Origin: Bacillota bacterium
GTDB taxonomy: Bacteria; Bacillota; Clostridia; Christensenellales; Aristaeellaceae
Assembly (NCBI GenBank): GCA_023413135.1
Contig: JAEZQK010000016.1
Location: 1-64,000, forward strand
Direction of reading: 5' to 3'
DNA: 64,000 nt
Shown: positions 35,437-44,941 of the stretch, one piece after another
How the letters are laid out: each line of letters opens with the position of its first letter
Numbering within the stretch: the first letter of the stretch is position 1
Notes under the pieces: generated by a model
Databases searched by the model: none
Told to the model about the DNA's origin: nothing
The model's input: only the letters and a program-made list of their open reading frames with translations
Position numbers and translations under genes: made by a program

Positions 35437-36729
35437 TTAACGCAATATTGACCGTCCTTTCGATGTATATATCTCAATTCCATTATGAGTATCCTCAGTC
35501 TTACTCGTTTTTGTAGCATCACTTGTGAACAGATATATCATAATCAAATATATCAAATTCATTATCTCATTAAAGGCAAGAACTCTCCCTTTGATATTAG
35601 CAATAGCAAGCATTGCAAAAAAACCTATAAGTACTATACGAGATATTGTCTTCTTTCTGTTTATTATCTTAAAGCACTCTCTTATTCGAGAAATAACATA
35701 AACATAGGTCAATGTGACATATAGTATGCCACCTAACCAAATATCATTAATATACCCAATATCAGATTTATAGAGTTCATTCCCTCGTGTAGATATCATT
35801 CCAGTACCTATAATAAGTGCCATACCACTAGGTAGTTGATATTTTTCAAGATTTGTTGCGTATGCTATATAACTCGTATGCTCATAATCTTGATCTGTAA
35901 AAAAATTAGCGATATCTCTAGTAGCTTCAGTGAGCCAAGCATAAGTTTTCGGCGAATTTTTTTGTACTATCCCTACTAGAACATTAACAGATATACAGAA
36001 AATCACAGCTGCAAATATCAGACGTAGCTTTAAGCCACTTCCTAACCTTAGCTTATCAAATATAATAAAGAAACAGCCAATTCCAATAATTCCAATACTT
36101 ATTCGTGCATTAATGATTGCCGAAAAAGCAAGTATACCAGCACAAAAAATATACTTAATGCTCTTATTTATCGCGAGAAATATTGCTAGGCAACAGATAA
36201 TGCTTTGCGCAACTGGCATTGCATAAGGCAACGTATAACTAAATCCAAACATTCTGACCTTTGCCATAAATATTACTACTTCGCGGTAACCATAGCTCAA
36301 CATTCTATTGATGATTACTTGCTGTATGCTTGGTATAAGAAAAGCAAGAATAGAAATACATCCCTGAAGCACACCTGCACTTATAACTATATTGACAAAA
36401 CTACATCTACCAAGGATAGTTTTCTTCGATATTACGTATGCAATTGGTATTCCCTCTAGCATGTACATCAATGGGTCATATGCGTTCATAAGTGATCCAG
36501 TTCCCAAAATCCCGACAATAAACAGATAAGCAGATTGCACAAGTAAAAACAAATATAACGATTGTAAATACCTTCGTCCATCATTGAACCTATACTCTTT
36601 GTTTAAGAGAATTAGTAGATATGCTATAATCGCTAAAAAATGCATTGTATTCATCAACAATATTGGTGGCATATAAATATATAAAAAAGCAAAAAGCACT
36701 AAACCCGGATACTTTAGTGATAATTTCAT
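35437..36729 (-). CDS. wzy: O-antigen/capsule polymerase (Wzy-like)
   Basis: A 430-residue integral membrane protein with about 10-12 helices and one larger extracytoplasmic loop (roughly residues 255-320, LTEATRDIANFFTDQDYEHTSY...), the usual topology of Wzy. No residue signature is strong in this family, so the call rests on topology, size and position between Wzx and glycosyltransferases. Its start overlaps the stop of the upstream glycosyltransferase gene as ATGA. Confidence 0.8.
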   Translation of the reverse strand: MKLSLKYPGLVLFAFLYIYMPPILLMNTMHFLAIIAYLLILLNKEYRFNDGRRYLQSLYLFLLVQSAYLFIVGILGTGSLMNAYDPLMYMLEGIPIAYVISKKTILGRCSFVNIVISAGVLQGCISILAFLIPSIQQVIINRMLSYGYREVVIFMAKVRMFGFSYTLPYAMPVAQSIICCLAIFLAINKSIKYIFCAGILAFSAIINARISIGIIGIGCFFIIFDKLRLGSGLKLRLIFAAVIFCISVNVLVGIVQKNSPKTYAWLTEATRDIANFFTDQDYEHTSYIAYATNLEKYQLPSGMALIIGTGMISTRGNELYKSDIGYINDIWLGGILYVTLTYVYVISRIRECFKIINRKKTISRIVLIGFFAMLAIANIKGRVLAFNEIMNLIYLIMIYLFTSDATKTSKTEDTHNGIEIYTSKGRSILR

Positions 36730-37910
36730 ATGCTACTAATTCCTTTCGACGGTTTTTTTTCTATCAATTCTTTTACCGAATCTATATGGCAACGAAAATC
36801 AAAAAACCTTTCCGCACTATCCCTTGCCGCTTGATGCATCAAACGCAATTGGTGCCTTGTCATACCTAGTGCTTTTCTTATAGCGGTCATACATCCCAGT
36901 GCATCATGTTCTTCAATTATAATGCAATTGGCACCATCAATAAGAAATTCGTGTAAATCACTAGATAGATTACATATGACAGGTATTCCCACAGCTAAAC
37001 TCTCTACAACTTTTGTTGGAAAACCAGCTTTTGCATATCGAAAGTTTGGATTCCTAACGAGAAAAGTGAAGTCTGCTGTTTCAAGTTCTTTAATAACTGC
37101 AGCCCTTTCCATCCTGCCAACGATCTGTATATTATTACCAATTTTTTCAATAATTGATTTGCTAACACCGCAAACTTTCTCTAGACTCTCTCTCTCAATT
37201 CCAATCAATTTGATCTTAGTACGTGACAATTCTTCGTTTGATAGGCATGCGCATCCTTCCAAAAAGACATTGAGAAAGTCTTTGTTTGTCGGAATCCCAG
37301 CGTAAACTATCTCTATATAATCTTTCTCAAAGAACTCCCAGTATGGCATGTTTTTCACATCTAAAATCGCGGGTATCCTTACTACACGCAAGCCTTGTGA
37401 TAAGAAATGTTCTTGTAGGAATCTGCTAATTGCAATAACCCGATACGGCGGACGAATTAACCTCTCATTAAGTAAATCCTTTGCTATATATGATGGGGAA
37501 TATTTTCCATTTTTAAACTGCTCAGGTGAATACCATTCAACGCTATCATGGAGTAGCATACATCCTGTTCTTTTTTCATATCTTGAAACGTAATACATAC
37601 ACCAAATTGGCAAATCAATCACAAGAATGATATCAGGTTTATTTTTTTTAATTTCTAAGTGATGATTCAACTTCCTATTTATGAACAAATAATTTAGCAC
37701 CTTGTTTATAGTCCCCTTGCCTTCTCGTCTAAAAGAGCAATAACGTATTCCTGCATAATCCCTCCATTGCCCTTGAGTGCTTGAACCCATCCCAAAAATT
37801 GTAACACAATAACCCATTTCTAGAAACAATTTACCAAATACAGCTTGCCTAACCGAACCGGCATCACCTTCAGGAAACTTATTTGTTGTGAGAATGAGAA
37901 GTTGCTTCAT
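36726..37910 (-). CDS. Family 4 glycosyltransferase
   Basis: A GT-B enzyme of 394 residues. The N-terminal domain begins LLILTTNKFPEGDAGSVRQAVFGKLFLEMGY; the C-terminal donor domain holds EIVYAGIPTNKD, ADFTFLVRNPNFRYAKAGFPTKVVESLAVGIPVICN with the E-x7-E-type segment. The ATG at 37910 is chosen because AAAGGTAATAAAAAT precedes it; the frame runs on to 37943 inside the upstream gene. Donor sugar unknown. Confidence 0.9.
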   Translation of the reverse strand: MKQLLILTTNKFPEGDAGSVRQAVFGKLFLEMGYCVTIFGMGSSTQGQWRDYAGIRYCSFRREGKGTINKVLNYLFINRKLNHHLEIKKNKPDIILVIDLPIWCMYYVSRYEKRTGCMLLHDSVEWYSPEQFKNGKYSPSYIAKDLLNERLIRPPYRVIAISRFLQEHFLSQGLRVVRIPAILDVKNMPYWEFFEKDYIEIVYAGIPTNKDFLNVFLEGCACLSNEELSRTKIKLIGIERESLEKVCGVSKSIIEKIGNNIQIVGRMERAAVIKELETADFTFLVRNPNFRYAKAGFPTKVVESLAVGIPVICNLSSDLHEFLIDGANCIIIEEHDALGCMTAIRKALGMTRHQLRLMHQAARDSAERFFDFRCHIDSVKELIEKKPSKGISSI

Positions 37911-37923
37911 ATTTTTATTACCT

Positions 37924-38481
37924 TTATAAAGCACTAGAATCACCTATAATCTTGTATATTTTTTCTCTTTTATCAAGTACAAGCATTTTGGAAGCCACAT
38001 CTTTTGTCACAATTGTTCCAGCGGCTATTATACTCCCATCACCAATTTTTGCACCTTTCAAGATAAGTGATCCAGCCCCTATCCAAACATTTTTACCAAT
38101 AATGATAGGAGAAGACACATATCCATTTCCATGTAATTCTTTAAAGTTGTGATCATGATCATACATACACACATTAGGTCCTATGGTTGTTCCATCGCCT
38201 ATTGTTATACTTTGATGAGCTGTTATGATGACATTTCTATTTACAAACACCTTATCGCCGATGGTTATGCAACCATTATTGGCATGTATCTCAACATTTG
38301 GCCTTACTGTTACCATTCTCCCAAATTTTATCTGTGCATTTCTCCCGTGTAATCTTATTGACGATCTTGAATTTATATTGTTAAGATAAGAAAATCTCAA
38401 TCTTGACAACCAGAACATTTTTAATAAAATCATCTTCAGATTCGCCCATATAGCAGTCCAAACGTATGCAATTATTTTCAT
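37924..38481 (-). CDS. Hexapeptide-repeat acyltransferase
   Basis: A 185-residue left-handed beta-helix protein of the maltose/galactoside O-acetyltransferase kind: repeated [LIV]GxxxxI units such as IGDKVFVNRNVIITAH, IGDGTTIGPNVCMYDHDH, IIIGKNVWIGAGSLILKGAKIGDGSIIAAGTIVT. The N-terminal 40 residues carry a hydrophobic start (IIAYVWTAIWANLKMILLKMF), so it may sit at the membrane. It probably O- or N-acetylates the repeat unit using acetyl-CoA. AAAGGATAATCT precedes the start. Confidence 0.9.
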   Translation of the reverse strand: MKIIAYVWTAIWANLKMILLKMFWLSRLRFSYLNNINSRSSIRLHGRNAQIKFGRMVTVRPNVEIHANNGCITIGDKVFVNRNVIITAHQSITIGDGTTIGPNVCMYDHDHNFKELHGNGYVSSPIIIGKNVWIGAGSLILKGAKIGDGSIIAAGTIVTKDVASKMLVLDKREKIYKIIGDSSAL

Positions 38482-38549
38482 AGATTATCCTTTCAGCATA
38501 ATCAACTGCAGTCTACATTTTCAGTATTATTAACTTCACATTAGATCAC

Positions 38550-39611
38550 TTAATTTCTATCAGTTAGCTTCTCATAAAAATCAACATATTGATCTGTAAC
38601 TACTCGATCGTTGTAATGAGCATCTACCCAACTGATATTACGAATAGACATAATACTTCTTACCTGCTTATCCTCTAGAAAGCGTAAAGCATTAATAGCA
38701 GCATCAACATCATGAATGGGAACCACAACGCCGCCCTCCTGGCCAATCATATCTTTATTAGCAGCCCAATCCGTTACGATACACGGTAATCCACAAGCCA
38801 TGGCCTCTGCTAGGGCATTAGAAAACCCTTCTCCATTGAAACGAGAGAGAAAAATGAATACATCTGCATTATGAAGCGCTTCATATACTTCACTTTTGCT
38901 CCTTTCTCCAAACAATTTCACATTTTTAGGCATAGGCATATGAGTTATGTCAGCGGATAATGCACCTATCATTTGAAATTCATATTCAGGAAGCTTCTCC
39001 GCTACTCGGATGATATCGGCACATCCTTTCTCCTCAATAACGCCGCCAACGTATAAAATAGTTTTGATCTTCTCCCTAATGTTTTTTTTCGATGCAATAC
39101 ACTCAGCCTCAATAAAGTTGGGAATGGTGATAACAGTCGTTTTGCTGTACCTTTTAGCAAAATGCTCCGAGGACATGTTAAGAACAAAAGCACAGTCAGC
39201 CAGGCCTGTCAGCATGCGAAATATACATAGAGATATGCTTCCCTTGACCATATTCGGTAAAGTACATCGATAATGGACGATAAATTTCCTTCCTCGTGCC
39301 TTGGTGATTATTGCGCAAACCATTTCTCGCATCATGGCATAGGCCGTAGCAGGAATACAAGTCTGCACAACCCTTGCATCCCGGTCCCTTAGCTGATTAA
39401 GAAGTCCCTTCCAAATGCCAAAGGAACGCTTTATCTCAATAAAAACGTTCCGCTTTCCCTTTTCGCCAAAGACATGCCGGCCACCAATCACCTTAGAATC
39501 TACTACCTTTACTTGCCAGTCATTCTTTAGCTGCATTTTTTGCATGCGCTCTGTCCATCCTGCAATGCCACCGCAGGGGGGCGGAAGGGGAGAAATCAAG
39601 ACTACTTTCAC
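38550..39611 (-). CDS. Family 4 glycosyltransferase
   Basis: A GT-B enzyme of 353 residues with the N-terminal SPLPPPCGGIAGWTERM glycine loop and the C-terminal donor-site segment VFIFLSRFNGEGFSNALAEAMACGLPCIVTD with the E-x7-E motif, plus ILYVGGVIEEKGCADII. The start codon is GTG, preceded by AGGAGAAGTGGTTT. Donor unknown. It is separated by about 70 bases from each neighbour and belongs to the same run. Confidence 0.92.
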   Translation of the reverse strand: MKVVLISPLPPPCGGIAGWTERMQKMQLKNDWQVKVVDSKVIGGRHVFGEKGKRNVFIEIKRSFGIWKGLLNQLRDRDARVVQTCIPATAYAMMREMVCAIITKARGRKFIVHYRCTLPNMVKGSISLCIFRMLTGLADCAFVLNMSSEHFAKRYSKTTVITIPNFIEAECIASKKNIREKIKTILYVGGVIEEKGCADIIRVAEKLPEYEFQMIGALSADITHMPMPKNVKLFGERSKSEVYEALHNADVFIFLSRFNGEGFSNALAEAMACGLPCIVTDWAANKDMIGQEGGVVVPIHDVDAAINALRFLEDKQVRSIMSIRNISWVDAHYNDRVVTDQYVDFYEKLTDRN

Positions 39612-39687
39612 AAACCACTTCTCCTATATTTCAAAAACACAAATTTGGGCTTAGTAAAGGCTATTTTGCTATCTATCTTGAAGCTTA

Positions 39688-40899
39688 TTACAAGTATACA
39701 TCCATTTGCTTAAGTAACATTTGCTTTTCAAAGTGCTGTAAAAAGTAGGCTCTAGCATTATCTCCCATGGTCTTTCGCGCCTCATCAGTGAAAGACATCA
39801 TCTCACAGATACGTGCCACTAACCCATTTTCATCTCCTGGCTTACAAACATATCCGACCTCGGCATCTGTTATTATATGGGCTGTTTCTCCGGCGGCGCA
39901 GGCCAATATCGGAACACCGCAAGCCAAATAGGACTGTAGCTTGGCAGGAATTGTTTTTTCAAACAGAAGATTGTTGGCTAAAGAGAGGAAAGCCATATCG
40001 CATGCTGAAAGAAACTCCGGAATCTTTTCCGCTGGTTGCTTGCCTATAAATGTAAACATGGCTGATACGCCCATTAATTTTACTTCGTTCATCAGCGTTT
40101 CTTTATAGCGCCCATCGCCAACCAAGACAAAGCGGACTGCCGCCTCCAGACCCTCCTTTTTCAAAAGTTTGGCTACCCGGGGTAAAATATCAAGACCTTG
40201 GGCCTGGCCAATATTCCCGGTAAAAATAATCTTAAAAGTTGCATCTGATGGTATTTCAGGAACTTTCATATCAGTTACTGGATGATAAAATTCCTCAGCA
40301 TACTGAGGCCAATAGAACACTTTTTCCTTCGCTACATTCCTTTCTACAATGGTATTCACAAAGCTTTCTGACGTGGCAAAAATTTGGGTACAATGCTTAT
40401 AGATATAGTCTACCATGCGCCTGATGGTAGAAATAATAAACTTATTGTGAATCCCCATCACAATTTCCACATTATCAGGCCATAAATCCTGCACATATAG
40501 CAGACAAGGTATTTTCCGCTTTTTTGCAAACCATACACCCACTAGAGCCTGGGTCATGGGTGACACTTCAAATATAAAAACCCGATCCGCTTGAATGCGC
40601 GTAAATAGCTTCCATATCCATCCTGAAACTACAAAAGAAAGATAATTGAGGACCAGCATTATTACGTTATGCCCGCGGGGTATGATAGGCAATCGGACAA
40701 TATGGGTACCCTTGTAAATCTCTTCCCGCTTTTTGAAGAAGGAGTACCCCTTAAAAAATGAACCTGACGGATAATTCGGAATACCTGTCACCACAGTTAC
40801 CTCGTAACCTTTTTTTACCCATTCAGTGCAGATATCGTTGATTCTGAATTGCTCCGGATAAAAGTATTGGGAAACAACAAGAATTCTTTTTCTTTCCAC
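39688..40899 (-). CDS. wbuB: WbuB-like family 4 glycosyltransferase (L-FucNAc transferase candidate)
   Basis: A 403-residue GT-B enzyme starting RILVVSQYFYPEQFRINDICTEWVKKGYEVTVVTGIPNYPSG, the characteristic WbuB-type N-terminus, with YVQDLWPDNV and TIPAKLQSYLACGVPILACAAGE in the donor domain. In E. coli O26-type clusters WbuB is assigned as the L-FucNAc transferase, and this locus makes UDP-L-FucNAc through capE, capF and capG, which supports the same role. The start is GTG, following GAGGAACAATAA. It abuts the upstream epimerase gene without a gap. Confidence 0.88.
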   Translation of the reverse strand: MERKRILVVSQYFYPEQFRINDICTEWVKKGYEVTVVTGIPNYPSGSFFKGYSFFKKREEIYKGTHIVRLPIIPRGHNVIMLVLNYLSFVVSGWIWKLFTRIQADRVFIFEVSPMTQALVGVWFAKKRKIPCLLYVQDLWPDNVEIVMGIHNKFIISTIRRMVDYIYKHCTQIFATSESFVNTIVERNVAKEKVFYWPQYAEEFYHPVTDMKVPEIPSDATFKIIFTGNIGQAQGLDILPRVAKLLKKEGLEAAVRFVLVGDGRYKETLMNEVKLMGVSAMFTFIGKQPAEKIPEFLSACDMAFLSLANNLLFEKTIPAKLQSYLACGVPILACAAGETAHIITDAEVGYVCKPGDENGLVARICEMMSFTDEARKTMGDNARAYFLQHFEKQMLLKQMDVYL

Positions 40900-41766
40900 T
40901 TATTGTTCCTCACTTCTAATAATGCTTTCAACAAAAGAAAAGATGCGGTAATTGACCGGATATTCGCTTGCCTCCATGGCGTAGCAGTCGCTGCCAAATG
41001 CTTTATTCACCATGGAAACGGTCTTACACATAATCTTTAACAGCCATGAAAGTCCCTTGAAGCAAACAATTTTCCTTCCATGGACCTTGGCAATAGCCTG
41101 TACTAGTTCACTTGTTTTTACATAACTAACATTCTGGGGAAAGAAGGTACCCCGCTCTACCCTATCGATAAGAAGTCGAATAAATTCGCATAAATTCCCG
41201 ATATAAAGTATGCTTCTCTCATTATTAATAGAGGGGAAAACCGGAAATAGCTTTGCTATCTTTGCCAGCTTTGGATAATTTCCTTTACACCCTTTCCCAT
41301 AAATCATGGGAGGGCGCAAAATGACCACGCGAAAGTGCTCATCATCTAGTGCTAAAATTCCTTGCTCCGCTTCCAGCTTGCTTTGCCCGTAGAAATTAGC
41401 GGGCTCGGGAACCGTATCCCTTGTTATGATTTTTTTCTTGCCTATAGGCGCACTATCACCATAAACTATGATGCTGCTCATGAAAACAAACTGGGATACG
41501 CCTTCAGCCTTTGCTTTCTTGGCCGTTTCATTGGCCAAGTCGCGGTTGACCTTGAAGTACAAATCCTTGAGCTTCGGGTCTGTCGAAACATGGGCAATGC
41601 CAGCCACATGGAACACCGTATCGTAGCCGGAAAACGGCTTCTCCCGCCAACTGTCACCAATCATATCCACAGTATCTACCTGATACTGATCCGGCCATTG
41701 GGAAACCCATTTCTCAAATGACGTACCAATATAGCTATTGGTGCCTGTTATCAATATACGCTTCAT
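40900..41766 (-). CDS. NAD-dependent epimerase/reductase (4-keto-sugar reductase candidate)
   Basis: An SDR enzyme of 288 residues: ITGTNSYIGTSF nucleotide motif, HVAGIAHVS, and the catalytic YGQSKLEAE. It sits next to the initiating phosphoglycosyltransferase and the PglF-type dehydratase. That trio resembles loci where a 4-keto reductase completes UDP-QuiNAc or UDP-D-FucNAc for the first sugar on the lipid carrier; this is inference. The start overlaps the preceding stop as ATGA. Confidence 0.82.
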   Translation of the reverse strand: MKRILITGTNSYIGTSFEKWVSQWPDQYQVDTVDMIGDSWREKPFSGYDTVFHVAGIAHVSTDPKLKDLYFKVNRDLANETAKKAKAEGVSQFVFMSSIIVYGDSAPIGKKKIITRDTVPEPANFYGQSKLEAEQGILALDDEHFRVVILRPPMIYGKGCKGNYPKLAKIAKLFPVFPSINNERSILYIGNLCEFIRLLIDRVERGTFFPQNVSYVKTSELVQAIAKVHGRKIVCFKGLSWLLKIMCKTVSMVNKAFGSDCYAMEASEYPVNYRIFSFVESIIRSEEQ

Positions 41767-42485
41767 TTGTTTACAGCTACCTTTTGATCCATATCTTGCT
41801 TTTGCTTGGCTAATGTACCGGTTCCGCCTTCCACAATACCCTGATTTTTAAGAACCGATATAAATGTGAATACAAAGCATATGAAGTCCATCTTCCACGA
41901 CATGTTCTTCACATACTCACCATCCCGCAATGCCTTGGTGTCAATCTCCAATTCGTCGCGCCCGTTGATCTGCGCCCAGCCGGTCAGTCCGGGCCGCACA
42001 TCATTTGCGCCATATTTATCCCGTTCTGCAATCAAATCATCCTGGTTCCACAATGCGGGTCGTGGCCCAACAATGGCCATCTGCCCCATCAGTATATTCC
42101 ATAGCTGGGGAAGTTCGTCGAAGCTGGATTTGCGCAAAAAATGTCCCGCCCGGGTAATGTAGTCTTCCGGATTGACCATCAGGTGCGTCGGCACATCTTT
42201 AGGCGTATCTACACGCATGGTGCGGAATTTGAGGATATAAAAATGTGTCTTGTTTTTGCCAATGCGCTTCTGCTTAAAAAAAACAGGGCCCTTGGAGTCA
42301 AGCTTGATCCATATAGCAAGCACTAAAAAAACTGGAGAGAGCAGAATAAGCCCTAATAAGGAAAGGATAATGTCGATCGGTCTTTTGAAGTATCTTTGAT
42401 ACATGAACGGTGTTCTCCTCGCTACTCTACTCACTACGCTATCACTGAATTGGTTATGAGGGTAAGCATCATTTGACATGATCAT
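41763..42485 (-). CDS. Initiating phosphoglycosyltransferase (bacterial sugar transferase)
   Basis: Transfers a sugar-1-phosphate to undecaprenyl phosphate, starting each repeat unit. The 240-residue protein has one re-entrant hydrophobic helix (PIDIILSLLGLILLSPVFLVLAIWI), then KLDSKGPVFFKQKRIGKN, FYILKFRTM, the FLRKSSFDELPQLWNIL Asp-Glu catalytic dyad region, and GPRP with VRPGLTGWAQINGR. It is the short PglC-like core without the WbaP membrane domain. The start at 42485 overlaps the dehydratase stop as ATGA; a second ATG at 42479 is possible. Confidence 0.94.
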   Translation of the reverse strand: MIMSNDAYPHNQFSDSVVSRVARRTPFMYQRYFKRPIDIILSLLGLILLSPVFLVLAIWIKLDSKGPVFFKQKRIGKNKTHFYILKFRTMRVDTPKDVPTHLMVNPEDYITRAGHFLRKSSFDELPQLWNILMGQMAIVGPRPALWNQDDLIAERDKYGANDVRPGLTGWAQINGRDELEIDTKALRDGEYVKNMSWKMDFICFVFTFISVLKNQGIVEGGTGTLAKQKQDMDQKVAVNK

Positions 42486-44368
42486 GCCCCTGCCAAAATG
42501 GCTTCTGCCTTCTCAATTACAATCGGCCTGTATGTGGGCACCGCCTCCAGAAGCAGCGCTTTTACAAGTGAATCATCCTGTTCCGCCGCCTGGACCAATG
42601 AGTCGATGTTATCGTACAGGACATCGTCATCGACCTGCATAGGCGGGGCAACAAAGATTTTATCGTGGGCGGTTTTCTGCATGCTTTCCTTTTCAGGGTC
42701 CATGAGCAGCTCCTCATACAGCTTTTCGCCCGCCCGAAGGCCAACAACCTTCATTTCTATATCAACGCCCGGCTCAAAGCCGTAAAAGCGGATCAATTTC
42801 TCCGCCAGGTCCATAATCTTTACGGGCTTGCCCATATCCAGCACGTAAATCGCACCGCTTTGCGCAATGCCGCCTGCCTGCAGCACCAATTGCGCAGCCT
42901 CGGGGATGGTCATAAAATACCGGGTAATGTCGGGGTGCGTTATGGTCAGCGGCCCGCCCTTTTTGATTTGCGCCTCAAACAGGGGCAATACGCTGCCGTG
43001 GGAGCCCAGCACGTTGCCAAAACGTACGGCCATGCATTTCATGGTTGTTTTGCGGGCGAAGGATTGGATGAGCATTTCGGTAATGCGTTTGGTAGCGCCC
43101 ATTACGCTGGTGGGGTTGACGGCTTTGTCGGTGGAGAGCTGCACCAGCCTTTCCACCCCATGGCTGCTAGCGGATTCCAACAGGTTCAGCGTGCCAAGCA
43201 CATTGTTCTTTACGGCCTCTCCGGGGCTGTCCTCCATTAAGGGCACATGCTTGTGCGCTGCGGCGTGGAACACCACTTGGGGGTGGTATTGCCTGAAGAC
43301 TTCATCCAGGCGCGATCTATCGCGTATGCTGCCCACCAGCACCTGAACCGGCACATCTGCTCCATATTTTTGCTTTAGTTCGTTGTACAGTTCATAGGCG
43401 CAGTTTTCGTAAATGTCAAATATGAGCAGCAGGCTTGGGGCAAAGCGCATGATCTGCCTGCAGATCTCCGAGCCTATGGAGCCGCCCCCGCCGGTCACCA
43501 GTATCGTTTTGCCGCCAAGGTAAGCGCTGATGCTATCCATATCCAGCTTAACTTCTTCCCTTGCCAGGAAGTCGGACAGGTTCAGCTCCCTGAACTCCAG
43601 CTTGCCGCTGCGCGCCGCATAATCCTGGGGGTTGGAGAGGATCCTTATCTTGCATTTTGTGCTGTTGCACAGGGCCACCAGGTTTTGCAGCCGCTCGCCG
43701 GATAGGCTGGGTATGGCAATGATGATCTCCCTGATGGCCAGCTCCGTTACAAGCCTTGGTATATCTGCCGTTTTTCCACGCACCGGCACGTTTTGAATGC
43801 GAAGGTTCTGTTTGCCATCATCATCATCCACAAACACTACCGGCCGCCCATAGACATGGCCGTTGCGGCGAAGAAGCGCCAGCGCGTACGAACCGGCATA
43901 GCCGGCACCCACGATCATGACCGGCTGTAGCGGTTCGCCTGTTCTGCTGCCCCCGGCATGGCGCGCGCACCAGGCACGCCACGCAAATCGCACGCCACCC
44001 GCAAAGGCCAGCGTCCAGATGCAGGTCAAGATCACTACGGCGCGGGAAAGCCGCCAATAAAACAGCTCGTTGGCCAGCAAAATGGCAAGCCCCGCCACCA
44101 TAATGGCGAAGGTAACGCGTATCATTTCCGGCAGGCCGGCATATCGCCACAACGCGCTGTACATACCGGAAGCAATGAATGACAGCAGGAAAAGCAAAGT
44201 GACCCACGCTTCCTGGTTTACCATCCGGCTCACCTGCATATCGTTTATGGCTCCTTCAAACCTAAGGAACATGCCTAGCCATATCGATAGATTTACCAGA
44301 ACGGCATCCATGGCAAGCAGCGCCGCTTTTCTTAAGGAAAATACTGATTTTGCTCCGGGTATTGTCAT
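42482..44368 (-). CDS. PglF/CapD-like membrane UDP-HexNAc 4,6-dehydratase
   Basis: Makes UDP-4-keto-6-deoxy-HexNAc at the membrane. The N-terminus holds four hydrophobic helices (about residues 15-120), followed by a CoA-binding-like Rossmann domain (MIVGAGYAGSYAL) and the catalytic SDR domain: VTGGGGSIGSEICRQI, HAAAHKHVPLME, LSTDKAVNPTSVMGATKR with the Met-Lys dyad, and GLRAGEKLYEELL. The ATG at 44368 is chosen; the frame continues to a TTG at 44470 without a site. It is the first biosynthetic gene after loaP and an array of hairpin repeats. Confidence 0.94.
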   Translation of the reverse strand: MTIPGAKSVFSLRKAALLAMDAVLVNLSIWLGMFLRFEGAINDMQVSRMVNQEAWVTLLFLLSFIASGMYSALWRYAGLPEMIRVTFAIMVAGLAILLANELFYWRLSRAVVILTCIWTLAFAGGVRFAWRAWCARHAGGSRTGEPLQPVMIVGAGYAGSYALALLRRNGHVYGRPVVFVDDDDGKQNLRIQNVPVRGKTADIPRLVTELAIREIIIAIPSLSGERLQNLVALCNSTKCKIRILSNPQDYAARSGKLEFRELNLSDFLAREEVKLDMDSISAYLGGKTILVTGGGGSIGSEICRQIMRFAPSLLLIFDIYENCAYELYNELKQKYGADVPVQVLVGSIRDRSRLDEVFRQYHPQVVFHAAAHKHVPLMEDSPGEAVKNNVLGTLNLLESASSHGVERLVQLSTDKAVNPTSVMGATKRITEMLIQSFARKTTMKCMAVRFGNVLGSHGSVLPLFEAQIKKGGPLTITHPDITRYFMTIPEAAQLVLQAGGIAQSGAIYVLDMGKPVKIMDLAEKLIRFYGFEPGVDIEMKVVGLRAGEKLYEELLMDPEKESMQKTAHDKIFVAPPMQVDDDVLYDNIDSLVQAAEQDDSLVKALLLEAVPTYRPIVIEKAEAILAGA

Positions 44369-44941
44369 ATGCGCTATCAGGCCTTTCCTGTAACTAAACT
44401 TCGCTAACCTCTCACACTCACACTTGGTAATTAAATGGACAATTGGAACCTTTACACATTCCGGAGACAATTATACGATATATAAAGAAAATTATGCTAT
44501 GCAGGTTGCATTAAATCTTAGGTCGGGGGAAAGGGTTTCGCGCCTGCGGGCGTGACCAGGGCTTTCCGGTCGCCCTGGACCTTCGGACGCCTTCCAAGAA
44601 GAAGGGTTTCGCACCTGCGGGTGCGACCAGGGCTTTCCGATCGCCCTGGACCTTCGGGGGGCTATAATATAAGAAAGGTTTCGCGCCTTCGGGCGCGACC
44701 AGGGCTTTCCTACCCATCTGGCTCAATCGGCGCATTGCTCACTGCCGCTCACACTGCTTGTTTCGTCAGCCTCCTCCGCCTCGCTTCATCCGACACAGTC
44801 GGCGCTTCGGCTTCGGAGCCCTGGACCTTCGGGGTAGCTCGCGTCGGCCGCCCTCACTCCAAGAGGAAGGCTCTTTTCTTGCCTCCATAAGATATAATGT
44901 AAAATCACCCACTGGATTAAGACAACTCATCAAAAAAATCA
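44369..44941. other. Leader region between loaP and the biosynthetic genes
   Basis: No gene supported. The loaP-proximal part (44521-44890) is a mosaic of GC-rich hairpin repeats. The 150 bases next to the dehydratase gene are AT-rich, and TATAAT reads on the minus strand at about 44470-44475 without a good -35 box. A LoaP recruitment hairpin would be expected in this stretch. Confidence 0.5.
44521..44735. repeat. Three copies of a double-hairpin repeat
   Basis: Copies start near 44530, 44603 and 44677. In minus-strand RNA the best copy folds as two adjacent perfect 7-bp hairpins: CCAGGGC/GCCCTGG (44627-44633 with 44643-44649) and TCGCACC/GGTGCGA (44609-44615 with 44620-44626). The third copy runs into a segment of about 130 bases rich in GCCTCCTCC that is shared with 45573-45700 and 46851-46965. 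Confidence 0.8.

Noticed and set aside
44511..44890. Protein-coding frames across the repeats (for example KALVAPAGAKPF-type peptides)
   Set aside because: They recur because the repeat DNA recurs, change frame between copies, and have no ribosome binding sites.
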